NCBI RefSeq assembly: GCF_963665995.1
Contig: NZ_OY762512.1
Span: forward strand, 3,224,001 to 3,288,000
DNA: 64,000 bases
Direction: 5' to 3'
DNA from: Pleurocapsa sp. FMAR1
GTDB taxonomy: Bacteria > Cyanobacteriota > Cyanobacteriia > Cyanobacteriales > Xenococcaceae
The stretch's first letter is position 1. Each line of letters opens with the position of its first letter. The notes beneath the pieces were generated by a model. The model saw only the letters and a program-made list of their open reading frames with translations. It was not told the DNA's origin and made no database searches. Shown piece by piece: positions 17,163 to 25,322 of the stretch. A program made the position numbers and the translations under genes.

Positions 17163-17579
17163 TTTTTTTAAATCCCTAGATATGATGAGACCGCTGGTTT
17201 TTAATTAGCTTTATCTGCTGTAAGGCGTTTTGCTAGTTAATATAGTTGATTTTATATCATCGTTAGTTTATCAACAAAATTAGGCACTAGTATCATCAAA
17301 GTGAAACGCGATCGCTCCTAAAATGTCTAATTTCTGCTCAAAATTCATTTCTTGATCCTGGAAATTGCCATATCGGTATTTACCCGAATATAACCACCAG
17401 CAAAGACATTGTAAATTCGCAAAATTGCTTAAATTAGATATTTTGTCTGGTTTTTGTCTACCAAAAGTATGGTATATGCTTAACCTTTTGTTTGAAACCA
17501 ATTTCAGTTTTCAGACGTACTAAGATTAAGTGTAGATGTTGCTTTTATTAATCAAGTTGCTGGGACGATTGAGTTAAAT
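17163..17579. other. Intergenic region with a doubtful 73-codon frame
   Basis: Spacer between the divergent invertase and kinase genes; it should hold both promoters. A minus-strand frame at 17280-17501 has a plausible C-terminal half (MNFEQKLDILGAIAFHFDD) but an improbable first half and no recognised family. It may be a gene remnant. Confidence 0.4.
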
Positions 17580-19046
17580 ATGACAAGCTTGAGCTTAGAT
17601 TCGCGAAAAAAACTATTAAACAGACGTTACTATCTTCATGAATTGATAGCTCAAAGTAGCAACAGTAGAGTTTTTTTGGCTAGCGATCTAGTTTTAAGAC
17701 ATCAAAAATGCGTCATCAAACAGTTGTGTCTAAATTTTTCTTCTGCTCAGGAAAAGCAGACAAGAGAGCTAATCTTCCAAGAAGAAGCCCAAATATTAAA
17801 AAAACTTGCTGGTAAACATTCTCAAATCTGCCAATTTTATGATTACTTCAGTGATTCTCACGGTTTATATTTGGTGCAGGAATGGATTCAAGGAGTTACT
17901 TTAGAACAAAAATTAAGTAGTCAACAAAAGCTATCAGAGTCTGAAACTAGAGACATTTTACTAAATTTGTTACCTGTTTTAGAATGTATTCATAGCTTGG
18001 GAATTGTTCACCGCGATATTAAACCAAGCAACATTATTTTACGGGCAAAAGATAATTTACCAGTGCTGATTGATTTTGGTGTTGCCCACAGGGTTAGCAC
18101 TCGTCGCCAAAAACTCATAGTTGGTACACCAGGATATATGTCTCTAGAACAAGCAATGGGGCATACAACTTATAATAACGACCTCTATAGTTTAGGTTTA
18201 ACAGCGATTCATCTTTTAACAGGGAAATCGCCACTAACTTTCGATTTTGAAATAAATCAAAGCAATTTTGAACAACAAAAAAGGACTGCTTCTAATCAGA
18301 ATCTAATGGTAGTCATCGAACGTGCGATCGCTCCTAATTATAGTCAAAGATTTGCTTCTGCCAAGGAAATGCTTTCAGCGTTGCAGTTTCCCAAAGCAAC
18401 ATCATCTTTAACTCCGACAAATACTCATAAATTTCGCTTAAAATCATGGGCAATATATTTCATGATTGGTATACAGCTTACTTGGGTGTGTCTAGGCTTG
18501 AATTACCTAACCTCGGAACTTGATGAGCGACCACCGATAAACTTGTTAGACTCCCAAGCTAAATTGCTTCTCCCAACTGACGATGATATTGAACCTATAG
18601 ATAAGAAAACCAAGAATTTACCAACTAAGAATAATGCTCTTCAAGCTGTAATTTTTATTCCTGGGACTTCAGAAAGCAAAATCCTTCAGGCTTTAGGAGA
18701 ACCTGTTTGGCGCCAACCAGGTTTTTGGGCAAATAGTATTGCCTGGTCTTATGAAAATGTTGTTTCCAAGGGAATTGACCTGGGATATGTGTTTGACACT
18801 CAAACAAATAAGCTGCGTCAAGCAGAAATAGCTGTTCCACCTGCAACTAACTTTAATACAGTCTACTCTGCCCTAGATTCGCTTTTGGCAGTAGAACCCA
18901 CCCCTGACTTAAAACAAGGATTACAAGCCGTATATCGTCGTCAAAAAACTACCTATGATTTTTCGGTAAATGGCTTAAAAGGTATTATTCAGCGCAATCA
19001 GAAAGACCGCATCTATATAGCGGTTTGGGAAGCAGATTTTCATTAA
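17580..19046 (+). CDS. Membrane-anchored serine/threonine protein kinase (Hanks type)
   Basis: The kinase domain covers residues ~17-265: the invariant lysine in CVIKQLCLN, EWIQGVTLEQKL, the catalytic loop IVHRDIKPSNIIL, DFGVAHR, and GTPGYMSLEQAMGHTTYNND. One membrane helix follows (KSWAIYFMIGIQLTWVCLGL, about 285-308), so the C-terminal ~175 residues are extracytoplasmic. That part (SKILQALGEPVWRQPGFWAN) resembles a domain found after the membrane span in cyanobacterial kinases and may sense or bind a ligand. The start is ATG 17580. No phosphatase gene is beside it. Confidence 0.94.
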   Translation: MTSLSLDSRKKLLNRRYYLHELIAQSSNSRVFLASDLVLRHQKCVIKQLCLNFSSAQEKQTRELIFQEEAQILKKLAGKHSQICQFYDYFSDSHGLYLVQEWIQGVTLEQKLSSQQKLSESETRDILLNLLPVLECIHSLGIVHRDIKPSNIILRAKDNLPVLIDFGVAHRVSTRRQKLIVGTPGYMSLEQAMGHTTYNNDLYSLGLTAIHLLTGKSPLTFDFEINQSNFEQQKRTASNQNLMVVIERAIAPNYSQRFASAKEMLSALQFPKATSSLTPTNTHKFRLKSWAIYFMIGIQLTWVCLGLNYLTSELDERPPINLLDSQAKLLLPTDDDIEPIDKKTKNLPTKNNALQAVIFIPGTSESKILQALGEPVWRQPGFWANSIAWSYENVVSKGIDLGYVFDTQTNKLRQAEIAVPPATNFNTVYSALDSLLAVEPTPDLKQGLQAVYRRQKTTYDFSVNGLKGIIQRNQKDRIYIAVWEADFH

Positions 19047-19309
19047 TTTAAATTTAAAGTTTAGATGAATCCAATTGCCTTGCATGAGCGTACTAACAAT
19101 AGAGGCAGAGTTAAATTAATCTCTGTCTGCCGTGACAATCCTAATTGAGGTTTCTAAATAGGCTAGATAAAAGTTAGGGATACTATCTATCTCTTAGACC
19201 TTTTAGGGTTGTGCAGCGATTAGCATGAGTCCCACGATAGTATACGGATTTTGCAACCGCAAAAGGCGATCGCTTGTTCTATTTATTAAAAAATAGGGCA
19301 AGTTTCGCT

Positions 19310-21556
19310 ATGAAAAAATTAGCCAGAGATTTAATTTTTATGGAATACAAAGTAGATTTAAGTACACTCAACAGTTCATTTGGTTCTGATGCCAGTGGCG
19401 AGGCGAAACTAACCCTTGATGCACCAACTAAAGATACTCGTACTCTGCGAGTTCAAGTTGACGCTAGCGACTTAGAAGATCTTAGCGATATTGGTGGAGT
19501 CCACGTTGCCCATATTCACGGACAGTTTGTAGGAAATGCTGACAAGCCTCTCTTAGAACAGGGTGATGGTAGCTTTTTTGATGGGACGGGAGGAGAACCC
19601 GTAAATTCAATTCTGCCAACTGTAGCCAATAGTGATGTTGACGGTGATGGCTTTGTTAATTTCCTTGAAGGTCGTCCCAACTATGGTCCAGTAGTTCTCA
19701 ATTTGACCTCAGAACAGATTGAATCAGCACCAGATGGCACACCACCTCTAACTAATTTCCTCAATTTAGCGACAGCAGGTGAAATTAATCCAGCCGAGCT
19801 ATTTCCTTCAGGCACAGAGTTTAATCTAGATACTACCTATACCTTCGACTTAAACGATCCAGATCAACTGCGTCAGTATAACAATTTAACGCCCCTAGAC
19901 GAGCGAGAAGTGGTTGTACATGGTTTGACAATTCCTACAGAAACTTCTGAGGCGATCGACGAAACTGCTATGGGAACAGCACCAGCAGGGATGGATCTGG
20001 GTAATGGCGAAGCTTTCCGCATTACTGCACCTGTAGCAGCAGGAGAAATCAAAGCACAAAAATCAACAGATGTTTCTCAGCTTGTAGCCTTAACCGACCA
20101 TAACTCATTAGTCTCATTTGACTCTAATAATCCTGGTGCAAGTCAGTTTACCGATGTTACTGGAGTTGAAGGTACGTTGTTGGGTATTGATACTCGTCCT
20201 GCCGATGGTTCTATTTACGGTATTTCAACTGCCAATAATATTTATACTATTGATGCGGATAGCGGTGCAGCTATTTATGTTAGCACCCTTGATACGCCCT
20301 TTGAAGGGGGAACTATATCGGGATTTGACTTTAATCCTGTTGCCGATCGCCTGCGTTTAGTAGGAGATAACGATCAAGACTTTCGGATTAACGTAGATAC
20401 GGGAGAAGTAACCGTTGATGGGACTTTAGCATTCGGTTCAGGAGATTCTAATGAGGGCGTAAATCCTAACGTTACTGCTGCTGCCTATACTAACTCCTTT
20501 GATGGCACTATTTCCACTCAGCTATACGATATTGATACTTTGTTAAATGACGTAGTATTGCAAGATCCTCCTAACGATGGCACATTAGTTACCGTTGGCG
20601 ATTTAGGCATTGATTTTGATACTCTAGGTGGATTTGACATTGTTTCTGCTGTAGAAGGCGATAATACAGCTTTTGCTGTTTCTAACACGACTTTATATTC
20701 GATAGATTTAGAAAGTGGTGCAGCCAATAGTTTAGGCGATGTTGGCTCAATTGATCCTTTAAATTTACAAGGATTGACCGCAGTTCAAGCTCCACCAACA
20801 ATTGACGAAATTTTAGCCAACTCCAAATTTGTAGCCTTAACTGATAACAATACTTTAGTTTCTTTCGCTTCTGATAACCTAACAGATTCAGATTCAGTAG
20901 AAATTACGGGAGTAGAAGGAACATTACTCGGTATTGATACTCGTCCTGCCGATGGCTCTATCTACGGTATTTCTACTGCCAATAATATTTATACCATTGA
21001 TGCAGATAGCGGTGCAGCTACATACATCAGCACCCTAGATACGCCCTTTGAAGGAGGAACTATATCGGGATTTGACTTTAATCCTGCTGCCGATCGCCTG
21101 CGTTTGGTAGGAGATAATGATCAAGACCTTCGGATCAATGTGGACACTGGCGAAGTAACCGTTGATGGAACTTTGGCTTTCGATGAAAGCGATTTCAATC
21201 AGGGCGTAAACCCCAATATTACTGCTGCTGCTTATACTAACTCTTTTGATGGTACTGATAGCACTCAGCTATACGATATTGATACTCTGTTAAATGACTT
21301 GGTGCTACAAGATCCGCCCAATGAAGGAACTTTAGTTAGCGTCGGCGATTTGGGAATTGATATTGATACTTTGGGTGGCTTTGATATTGTCTCTTCTCTT
21401 GATGGAGATAATGCAGCTTTTGCTGTCTCAGACTCAACTTTCTATTCCGTTAACCTTGGTACGGGAGAAGCGTTGAGTTTGGGTGAAATTGGTGAAATTG
21501 ATGATTCAAATGCTGATAACCTTCAGGGATTAACTGTCGTTACTGATTTTGTCTAA
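19310..21556 (+). CDS. CHRD-domain protein with two DUF4394 repeats
   Basis: Large, acidic, probably exported protein without a classical signal peptide. The N-terminal third is a CHRD domain (RTLRVQVDASDLEDLSDI, HVAHIHGQFVG), known from chordin and from many cyanobacterial proteins. The last two thirds are two near-identical ~245-residue DUF4394 units, each with EGTLLGIDTRPADGSIYGIS, NIYTIDADSGAA and GFDFNP.ADRLRLVGDN; the copies start near 20085 and 20830. Start choice is uncertain: ATG 19310 gives MKKLARDL, ATG 19340 starts directly at the domain, and a TTG at 19274 also lies in frame. Function unknown. Confidence 0.85.
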   Translation: MKKLARDLIFMEYKVDLSTLNSSFGSDASGEAKLTLDAPTKDTRTLRVQVDASDLEDLSDIGGVHVAHIHGQFVGNADKPLLEQGDGSFFDGTGGEPVNSILPTVANSDVDGDGFVNFLEGRPNYGPVVLNLTSEQIESAPDGTPPLTNFLNLATAGEINPAELFPSGTEFNLDTTYTFDLNDPDQLRQYNNLTPLDEREVVVHGLTIPTETSEAIDETAMGTAPAGMDLGNGEAFRITAPVAAGEIKAQKSTDVSQLVALTDHNSLVSFDSNNPGASQFTDVTGVEGTLLGIDTRPADGSIYGISTANNIYTIDADSGAAIYVSTLDTPFEGGTISGFDFNPVADRLRLVGDNDQDFRINVDTGEVTVDGTLAFGSGDSNEGVNPNVTAAAYTNSFDGTISTQLYDIDTLLNDVVLQDPPNDGTLVTVGDLGIDFDTLGGFDIVSAVEGDNTAFAVSNTTLYSIDLESGAANSLGDVGSIDPLNLQGLTAVQAPPTIDEILANSKFVALTDNNTLVSFASDNLTDSDSVEITGVEGTLLGIDTRPADGSIYGISTANNIYTIDADSGAATYISTLDTPFEGGTISGFDFNPAADRLRLVGDNDQDLRINVDTGEVTVDGTLAFDESDFNQGVNPNITAAAYTNSFDGTDSTQLYDIDTLLNDLVLQDPPNEGTLVSVGDLGIDIDTLGGFDIVSSLDGDNAAFAVSDSTFYSVNLGTGEALSLGEIGEIDDSNADNLQGLTVVTDFV

Positions 21557-21624
21557 AATAAATCGCCCTTTGTCGATCTCAAACTTGGGAGAGTAAATTA
21601 ACTCAAAGTCTTCCAAGTTTGAAC

Positions 21625-21665
21625 GTGATGGGGTATGGCGAGGAAACTTCGCCATACCCCATCAC
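21625..21665. terminator. Perfect 17-bp stem-loop between convergent genes
   Basis: The arms 21625-21641 and 21649-21665 (GTGATGGGGTATGGCGA and its complement) are exact, with a 7-base loop. It lies between the CHRD gene stop (21556) and the rpiA stop (21692). A second inverted pair AAACTTGG / CCAAGTTT lies just upstream. Confidence 0.7.
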
Positions 21666-21691
21666 TCTGTTGGCGGATTTAGCGACCGTTA

Positions 21692-22393
21692 CTAAAACTG
21701 ACTAATTTCAGATTTACCGTCTACAATCTTGCCGACTAGAATAATATCTGCCACGCCAACGAACAAGCCATTTTCTAGCACTCCTGGAAAATTATTGATC
21801 GTTTTTTCCATTTCCTCAGGGTTGGTAATATGGTCAAATTTTACATCAATAACTAAATTGCCTTGGTCTGTGACCACTGGTCCAGCTTTTTTTACACCCA
21901 TCCGCAATTCTGGTTTTCCCCCTAGCTTTTCTAAGCTTCGCATCACAGGAGCAACCGCCATAGGAATTACTTCTACAGGCAGCAAGAAAGTTGAACCGAG
22001 TTTATCAACTAGTTTGCCTTCATCTACGACGACAATAAATTCTTTAGCTAGAGAATCTACAACCTTTTCACGAGTGTGTGCTGCGCCACCACCTTTAATT
22101 AAGTTTTTTTGAGGATCGACTTCATCCGCACCATCGATCGCAATATCAATATGATCGATAGCATCTAGAGTAACTAAGGGGATGTTAAATTTTTTTGCCA
22201 ATACTTCTGCCTGAAAAGAAGTAGGTACACCGACAATATTTTTAATTTCCCCCTTTGCCAGGCGATCGCCTATATACTCAATAGCATAGGCAGCAGTAGA
22301 ACCAGATCCTAGTCCGACGATAGAGTCTGATTTTACGCGATCGGCAGCAGCTTTCCCTACCTCTTGCTTCATAGTTTTGACAGGATCGCTCAT
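21692..22393 (-). CDS. rpiA: Ribose-5-phosphate isomerase A
   Basis: Interconverts ribose 5-phosphate and ribulose 5-phosphate in the Calvin cycle and pentose phosphate pathway. The 233 residues carry the phosphate loop [19 protein letters not shown], the catalytic region [20 protein letters not shown] with [12 protein letters not shown], and [15 protein letters not shown]. Length and start are normal. Confidence 0.97.
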   Translation of the reverse strand: MSDPVKTMKQEVGKAAADRVKSDSIVGLGSGSTAAYAIEYIGDRLAKGEIKNIVGVPTSFQAEVLAKKFNIPLVTLDAIDHIDIAIDGADEVDPQKNLIKGGGAAHTREKVVDSLAKEFIVVVDEGKLVDKLGSTFLLPVEVIPMAVAPVMRSLEKLGGKPELRMGVKKAGPVVTDQGNLVIDVKFDHITNPEEMEKTINNFPGVLENGLFVGVADIILVGKIVDGKSEISQF

Positions 22394-22658
22394 TGATTTT
22401 ATCTCCGTATATTATCTTGTTGGATTTATTCAATCTGGGACTTATTTTCGCAGATATTTTCCCAAAACCCTAAAAAAATTACGGTGTCCAATTCCTCCTA
22501 GTTACCTAGAGAGTTATTGTCACCGTGTCATTTCATTGAGCGTTTAGCATTTAACATTGGTTTGGAAGTAGGCTTGAAACCAAAAAATGTTCAATGAGTG
22601 GTCAAAACCTGAAGCCTATAGCTACAAACGAACTGTTACTGACTAACTATAAATAAAT

Positions 22659-23129
22659 CTAATTATTAGCAGAGGCTAACATTTCTTTGAGTTTAGCTAA
22701 TTCATCTGCCCAGCGAGGATCTGGTTGAATACTACCCTGCTGTTTTTGACTGCTGCTGCTACTACTAGATTTTTTACCACTACGCTTAGTATTGTTACTA
22801 GCGTTAGCGTTGTTGACTTTGGGTTTAGGAGCGTTATTAGCGTTACCTTCTGCCACTGGTGCGCCTTCTTCATCTCCTTTAGAACGTGGTAAAGCCTTTT
22901 CAATTTTCAAAGGATTATCCATAAACGATTGACCATTATATTTTTCAATAAATTGGTCTGCTGCTTCATCACTTTCGACAGTAACAAAAGCAAAACCACG
23001 ACATTTTCCTGTTTTACGGTCTTTAATCACTTTGGTTGTGATCTGTTCAGATTCAGCAAACATAGTTGCCAAGGCTTCGCGATCAATTTCTTCTTTAGGT
23101 AAATTACCTACATACAAACGGATAGACAT
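22659..23129 (-). CDS. RRM-type RNA-binding protein with serine-rich tail
   Basis: Cyanobacterial single-RRM protein of the cold-inducible Rbp group. The RRM spans residues ~1-80, with RNP2 IRLYVGNLP at the very start and RNP1 KCRGFAFVTV. The tail is low-complexity, rich in Asn, Lys and Ser (KKSSSSSSSQKQQG), and ends in DPRWADELAKLKEMLASANN. Rbp proteins of this group bind RNA at low temperature. The upstream region is long, which fits a regulated leader, but no specific element is claimed. Confidence 0.93.
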   Translation of the reverse strand: MSIRLYVGNLPKEEIDREALATMFAESEQITTKVIKDRKTGKCRGFAFVTVESDEAADQFIEKYNGQSFMDNPLKIEKALPRSKGDEEGAPVAEGNANNAPKPKVNNANASNNTKRSGKKSSSSSSSQKQQGSIQPDPRWADELAKLKEMLASANN

Positions 23130-23728
23130 ACTGTATCTCCCAAGCTAGTTTAATTTTAAAATAGTGTGCAGAGCGAACGCTTTTCTGATGGCAGCTACGC
23201 CAAAATATACTAAATTGTCCAAAAGCTTTATTTATAGATGGAGCTTTTTAAGTAACTATTTCAACTGTACACAAATACGCACCCAAACATTTACCCTTTC
23301 TAAAGCTATCCAGAAAAAAAACACTAAGGTTGCACCCTGAAAATGTACCAGCTATTAAATATGACGCTACTAATTACTGCCACAGTATCAAAACACCTGT
23401 ATAACGCAAAATGCCCATTGATTTGAGTCCATGCTGTGCTTTAGAAAACCCAAAGCAGTTCACATTCAATTTAAAAAATTGAATTATATTTTAAATTCTG
23501 CACTATCTCTAATTATTACAGAATGTTTACACCATTGACCAATATGTTCTCTTAAATTTGCTTTTTTTTCTTGACAATCTTCCTTTAGGAGGAAAAATCT
23601 AGCCAACAATTGACAATTAACTATCGCCAGATATATAACTAATATTATCTAATGTCAATTAATTGTTACATTAGATAATATTAAAGTCAAAATGTCGTTG
23701 TTAAGTCATAGATGGAAGTACACATAAA
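23130..23728. other. 600-bp divergent spacer: rbp leader and nblA promoter region
   Basis: Non-coding and AT-rich. It must hold the promoters of the RRM gene (minus) and nblA (plus). The only outstanding structure is the palindrome at 23641-23682, reported separately. No open frame of interest and no tRNA-like sequence was seen. Confidence 0.6.
23641..23682. promoter_or_regulatory. 42-bp palindrome upstream of nblA
   Basis: Arms AATATTATCTAATGT (23641-23655) and ACATTAGATAATATT (23668-23682) match perfectly over 15 bp around a 12-base centre that is itself nearly palindromic (CAATTAATTG). It ends 46 bp before the nblA ATG. It could be an operator; inside it TGT-N12-ACA resembles, but is 2 bases wider than, the usual NtcA site (GTA-N8-TAC in consensus). 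Confidence 0.55.
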
Positions 23729-23923
23729 ATGTCAAACTCAATGGAATTATCTTTGGAGCAAAAGTTTAATATTCGCTCTTTTGAAAGTCAGGTAAAAGGG
23801 ATGAGTCACGAACAGGCTCAAGATTTTTTGGTAAAACTATATGAACAAATGTTAATTAAAGATAATATGTATCAAAACTTTATCCGCCATCAGTGGGGTA
23901 TAGATTCTCCACCTGGAGCATAA
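23729..23923 (+). CDS. nblA: Phycobilisome degradation protein NblA
   Basis: A 64-residue protein with the NblA hallmarks: LSLEQKFNIRSFESQVKGMS, then HEQAQDFLVKLYEQMLIKDN and MYQNFIRHQWGI. NblA is a small helical adaptor that brings Clp protease to the phycobilisome during nitrogen or sulfur starvation. Its presence confirms a phycobilisome-containing cyanobacterium. The gene has its own long upstream region with a large palindrome. Confidence 0.96.
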   Translation: MSNSMELSLEQKFNIRSFESQVKGMSHEQAQDFLVKLYEQMLIKDNMYQNFIRHQWGIDSPPGA

Positions 23924-24101
23924 AGATAAATCTGCGCACCTCTTGAATCATGCAGCCTCCTTCTCTTGCTGGTTTCCATTGAAAAAAGCTGGGGTTGATG
24001 GGGTTTAGACTCAGGTGAAAGACTAAGAAAATTAAGATTATAGAAACTAATAATACTTTTTTTGCTAGTGTTAGAAAAAAGATATTCGCTATTTAGCTTC
24101 T

Positions 24102-24980
24102 ATGTTTCAAAGCTGCTTGATTTGCACTGACTTTACCGATGGTTTGTATCGCTTTGTTGACTGTGTACCTAGTCTGTCTCAGTGCGGTTTAAAAAAAATT
24201 GTCTTCTTCCATAGTGTTCCTTTTTGGCAAGAAGGAGAAGTTCCCAGAATAGATGAAGAAAAAGTAGAAAAAGCTAAACAACGTTTTCAGATAGCTTTAG
24301 AAAATGCCTCTGAATCAATAGATGTTCAAATCGAGGTTCTTTCAGGCAAACCCCTCGACACAATTCCTAGAATATTAAAGAAACATCAGATAGATGTAAT
24401 CATGACAGGAACGCCGATCAGAAGTTCGCTGCAAGAAAGCTTTTTTGGTAGTACTAGTACAGGCTTGGCAAAAATCACTAGTCAACCTCTTAATATTATT
24501 CGCCCAGAACTGATTACTACCTATACTCGCGAAGAGTTAGACTTGCGCTGTCAGCACCTTTGGCGGTATTTACTTATTCCTTATAATGATAGTGAAACTG
24601 CTCACTATTTAATAGAAGAGATTAAGAAATATGCCCAGGATCGCCCAGAAAATTCTCTCAAGCAGTGTATGTTGATGAGCGTGGTTGACGATGGCGGTAG
24701 AAAGTCAATGATGGTTGAACAACGGCTGAAAGATGCCCAAAGCAAGCTAGATTCAGTTAAACAAGAATTAAAGGCTTTGGATATTGAAGTTAATACTCTA
24801 GTCAAGCAAGGCAATCCTTTACAAGAGATTACCATGACTGCATTAGACTTTGATATTAGTGCGATCGCGATCGCCACAGATTATCGTAACAGCCTTTTGC
24901 AGTGGACAGTTCGTAGTTTTGCTAATGACTTGATGCGTAGTAGCTGGTTTCCAGTGTTATTATTCTCGCCTAAAAAGTAA
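24102..24980 (+). CDS. Tandem-domain universal stress protein
   Basis: 292 residues with two UspA-like halves (about 1-140 and 150-290). The first has MFQSCLICTDFTDGLYRFVD, VLSGKPLDTIPRILKKHQID and MTGTPIRSSLQESFFGSTST, the last resembling the Usp nucleotide loop. The second half has RYLLIPYNDSETAHYLIEEI and ISAIAIATDYRNSLLQWTVR, where the glycine-rich loop is lost, so ATP binding is likely only in the first half, if at all. Monocistronic; it responds to unknown stress. Confidence 0.86.
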   Translation: MFQSCLICTDFTDGLYRFVDCVPSLSQCGLKKIVFFHSVPFWQEGEVPRIDEEKVEKAKQRFQIALENASESIDVQIEVLSGKPLDTIPRILKKHQIDVIMTGTPIRSSLQESFFGSTSTGLAKITSQPLNIIRPELITTYTREELDLRCQHLWRYLLIPYNDSETAHYLIEEIKKYAQDRPENSLKQCMLMSVVDDGGRKSMMVEQRLKDAQSKLDSVKQELKALDIEVNTLVKQGNPLQEITMTALDFDISAIAIATDYRNSLLQWTVRSFANDLMRSSWFPVLLFSPKK

Positions 24981-25322
24981 ACTTACCATAATTGTAGCTC
25001 TTAGCTGTCTTGTCGAGCGTATATGCGGGCATACCGCGACCCATTAGCCCGCATATCTTACGCCCTCATAAAGTTACTAATACTTATGGCGATCGCATTA
25101 TCAAATATTGCCAAGAAAATAAATTGAAGTTTTTGGGCGATCGCACTATGCCTGTCTAGAGCTTATATCGCAGTACGTCAATCGGTTAGCGGTGCGACCC
25201 CCGCGCATGGTTCAGCATCGCAAAGCATTCCCTTGCTAGGGAACGCGCACCAAGAAAGTAAAAAGTAAAAAGTAGCTAAGGTGTACCCACCGCAGGGAGT
25301 GTTTTAACACAGCCTCGTATTG
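24981..25322. other. Intergenic region with GC-rich dispersed repeat copy
   Basis: Contains HIP1 sites, a short hairpin around 25023-25058 (GCGGGCATACC...GCCCGCATA-type), and a copy of the GC-rich repeat at about 25191-25256, with CATTCCCTTGCTAGGGAACG then CGCACCAAG. Short AAAGTA tandem units follow (25255-25275). No gene seen. Confidence 0.6.

Noticed and set aside
17280-17501. 73-codon minus-strand frame
   Set aside because: No family recognised, odd composition in the first half and no clear ribosome-binding site; mentioned only as a possible remnant.
23500-23690. TGTCAATTAATTG-type motifs before nblA as another transposon end
   Set aside because: Only one or two motifs, no TGTACA border, and the position fits an nblA control region better.
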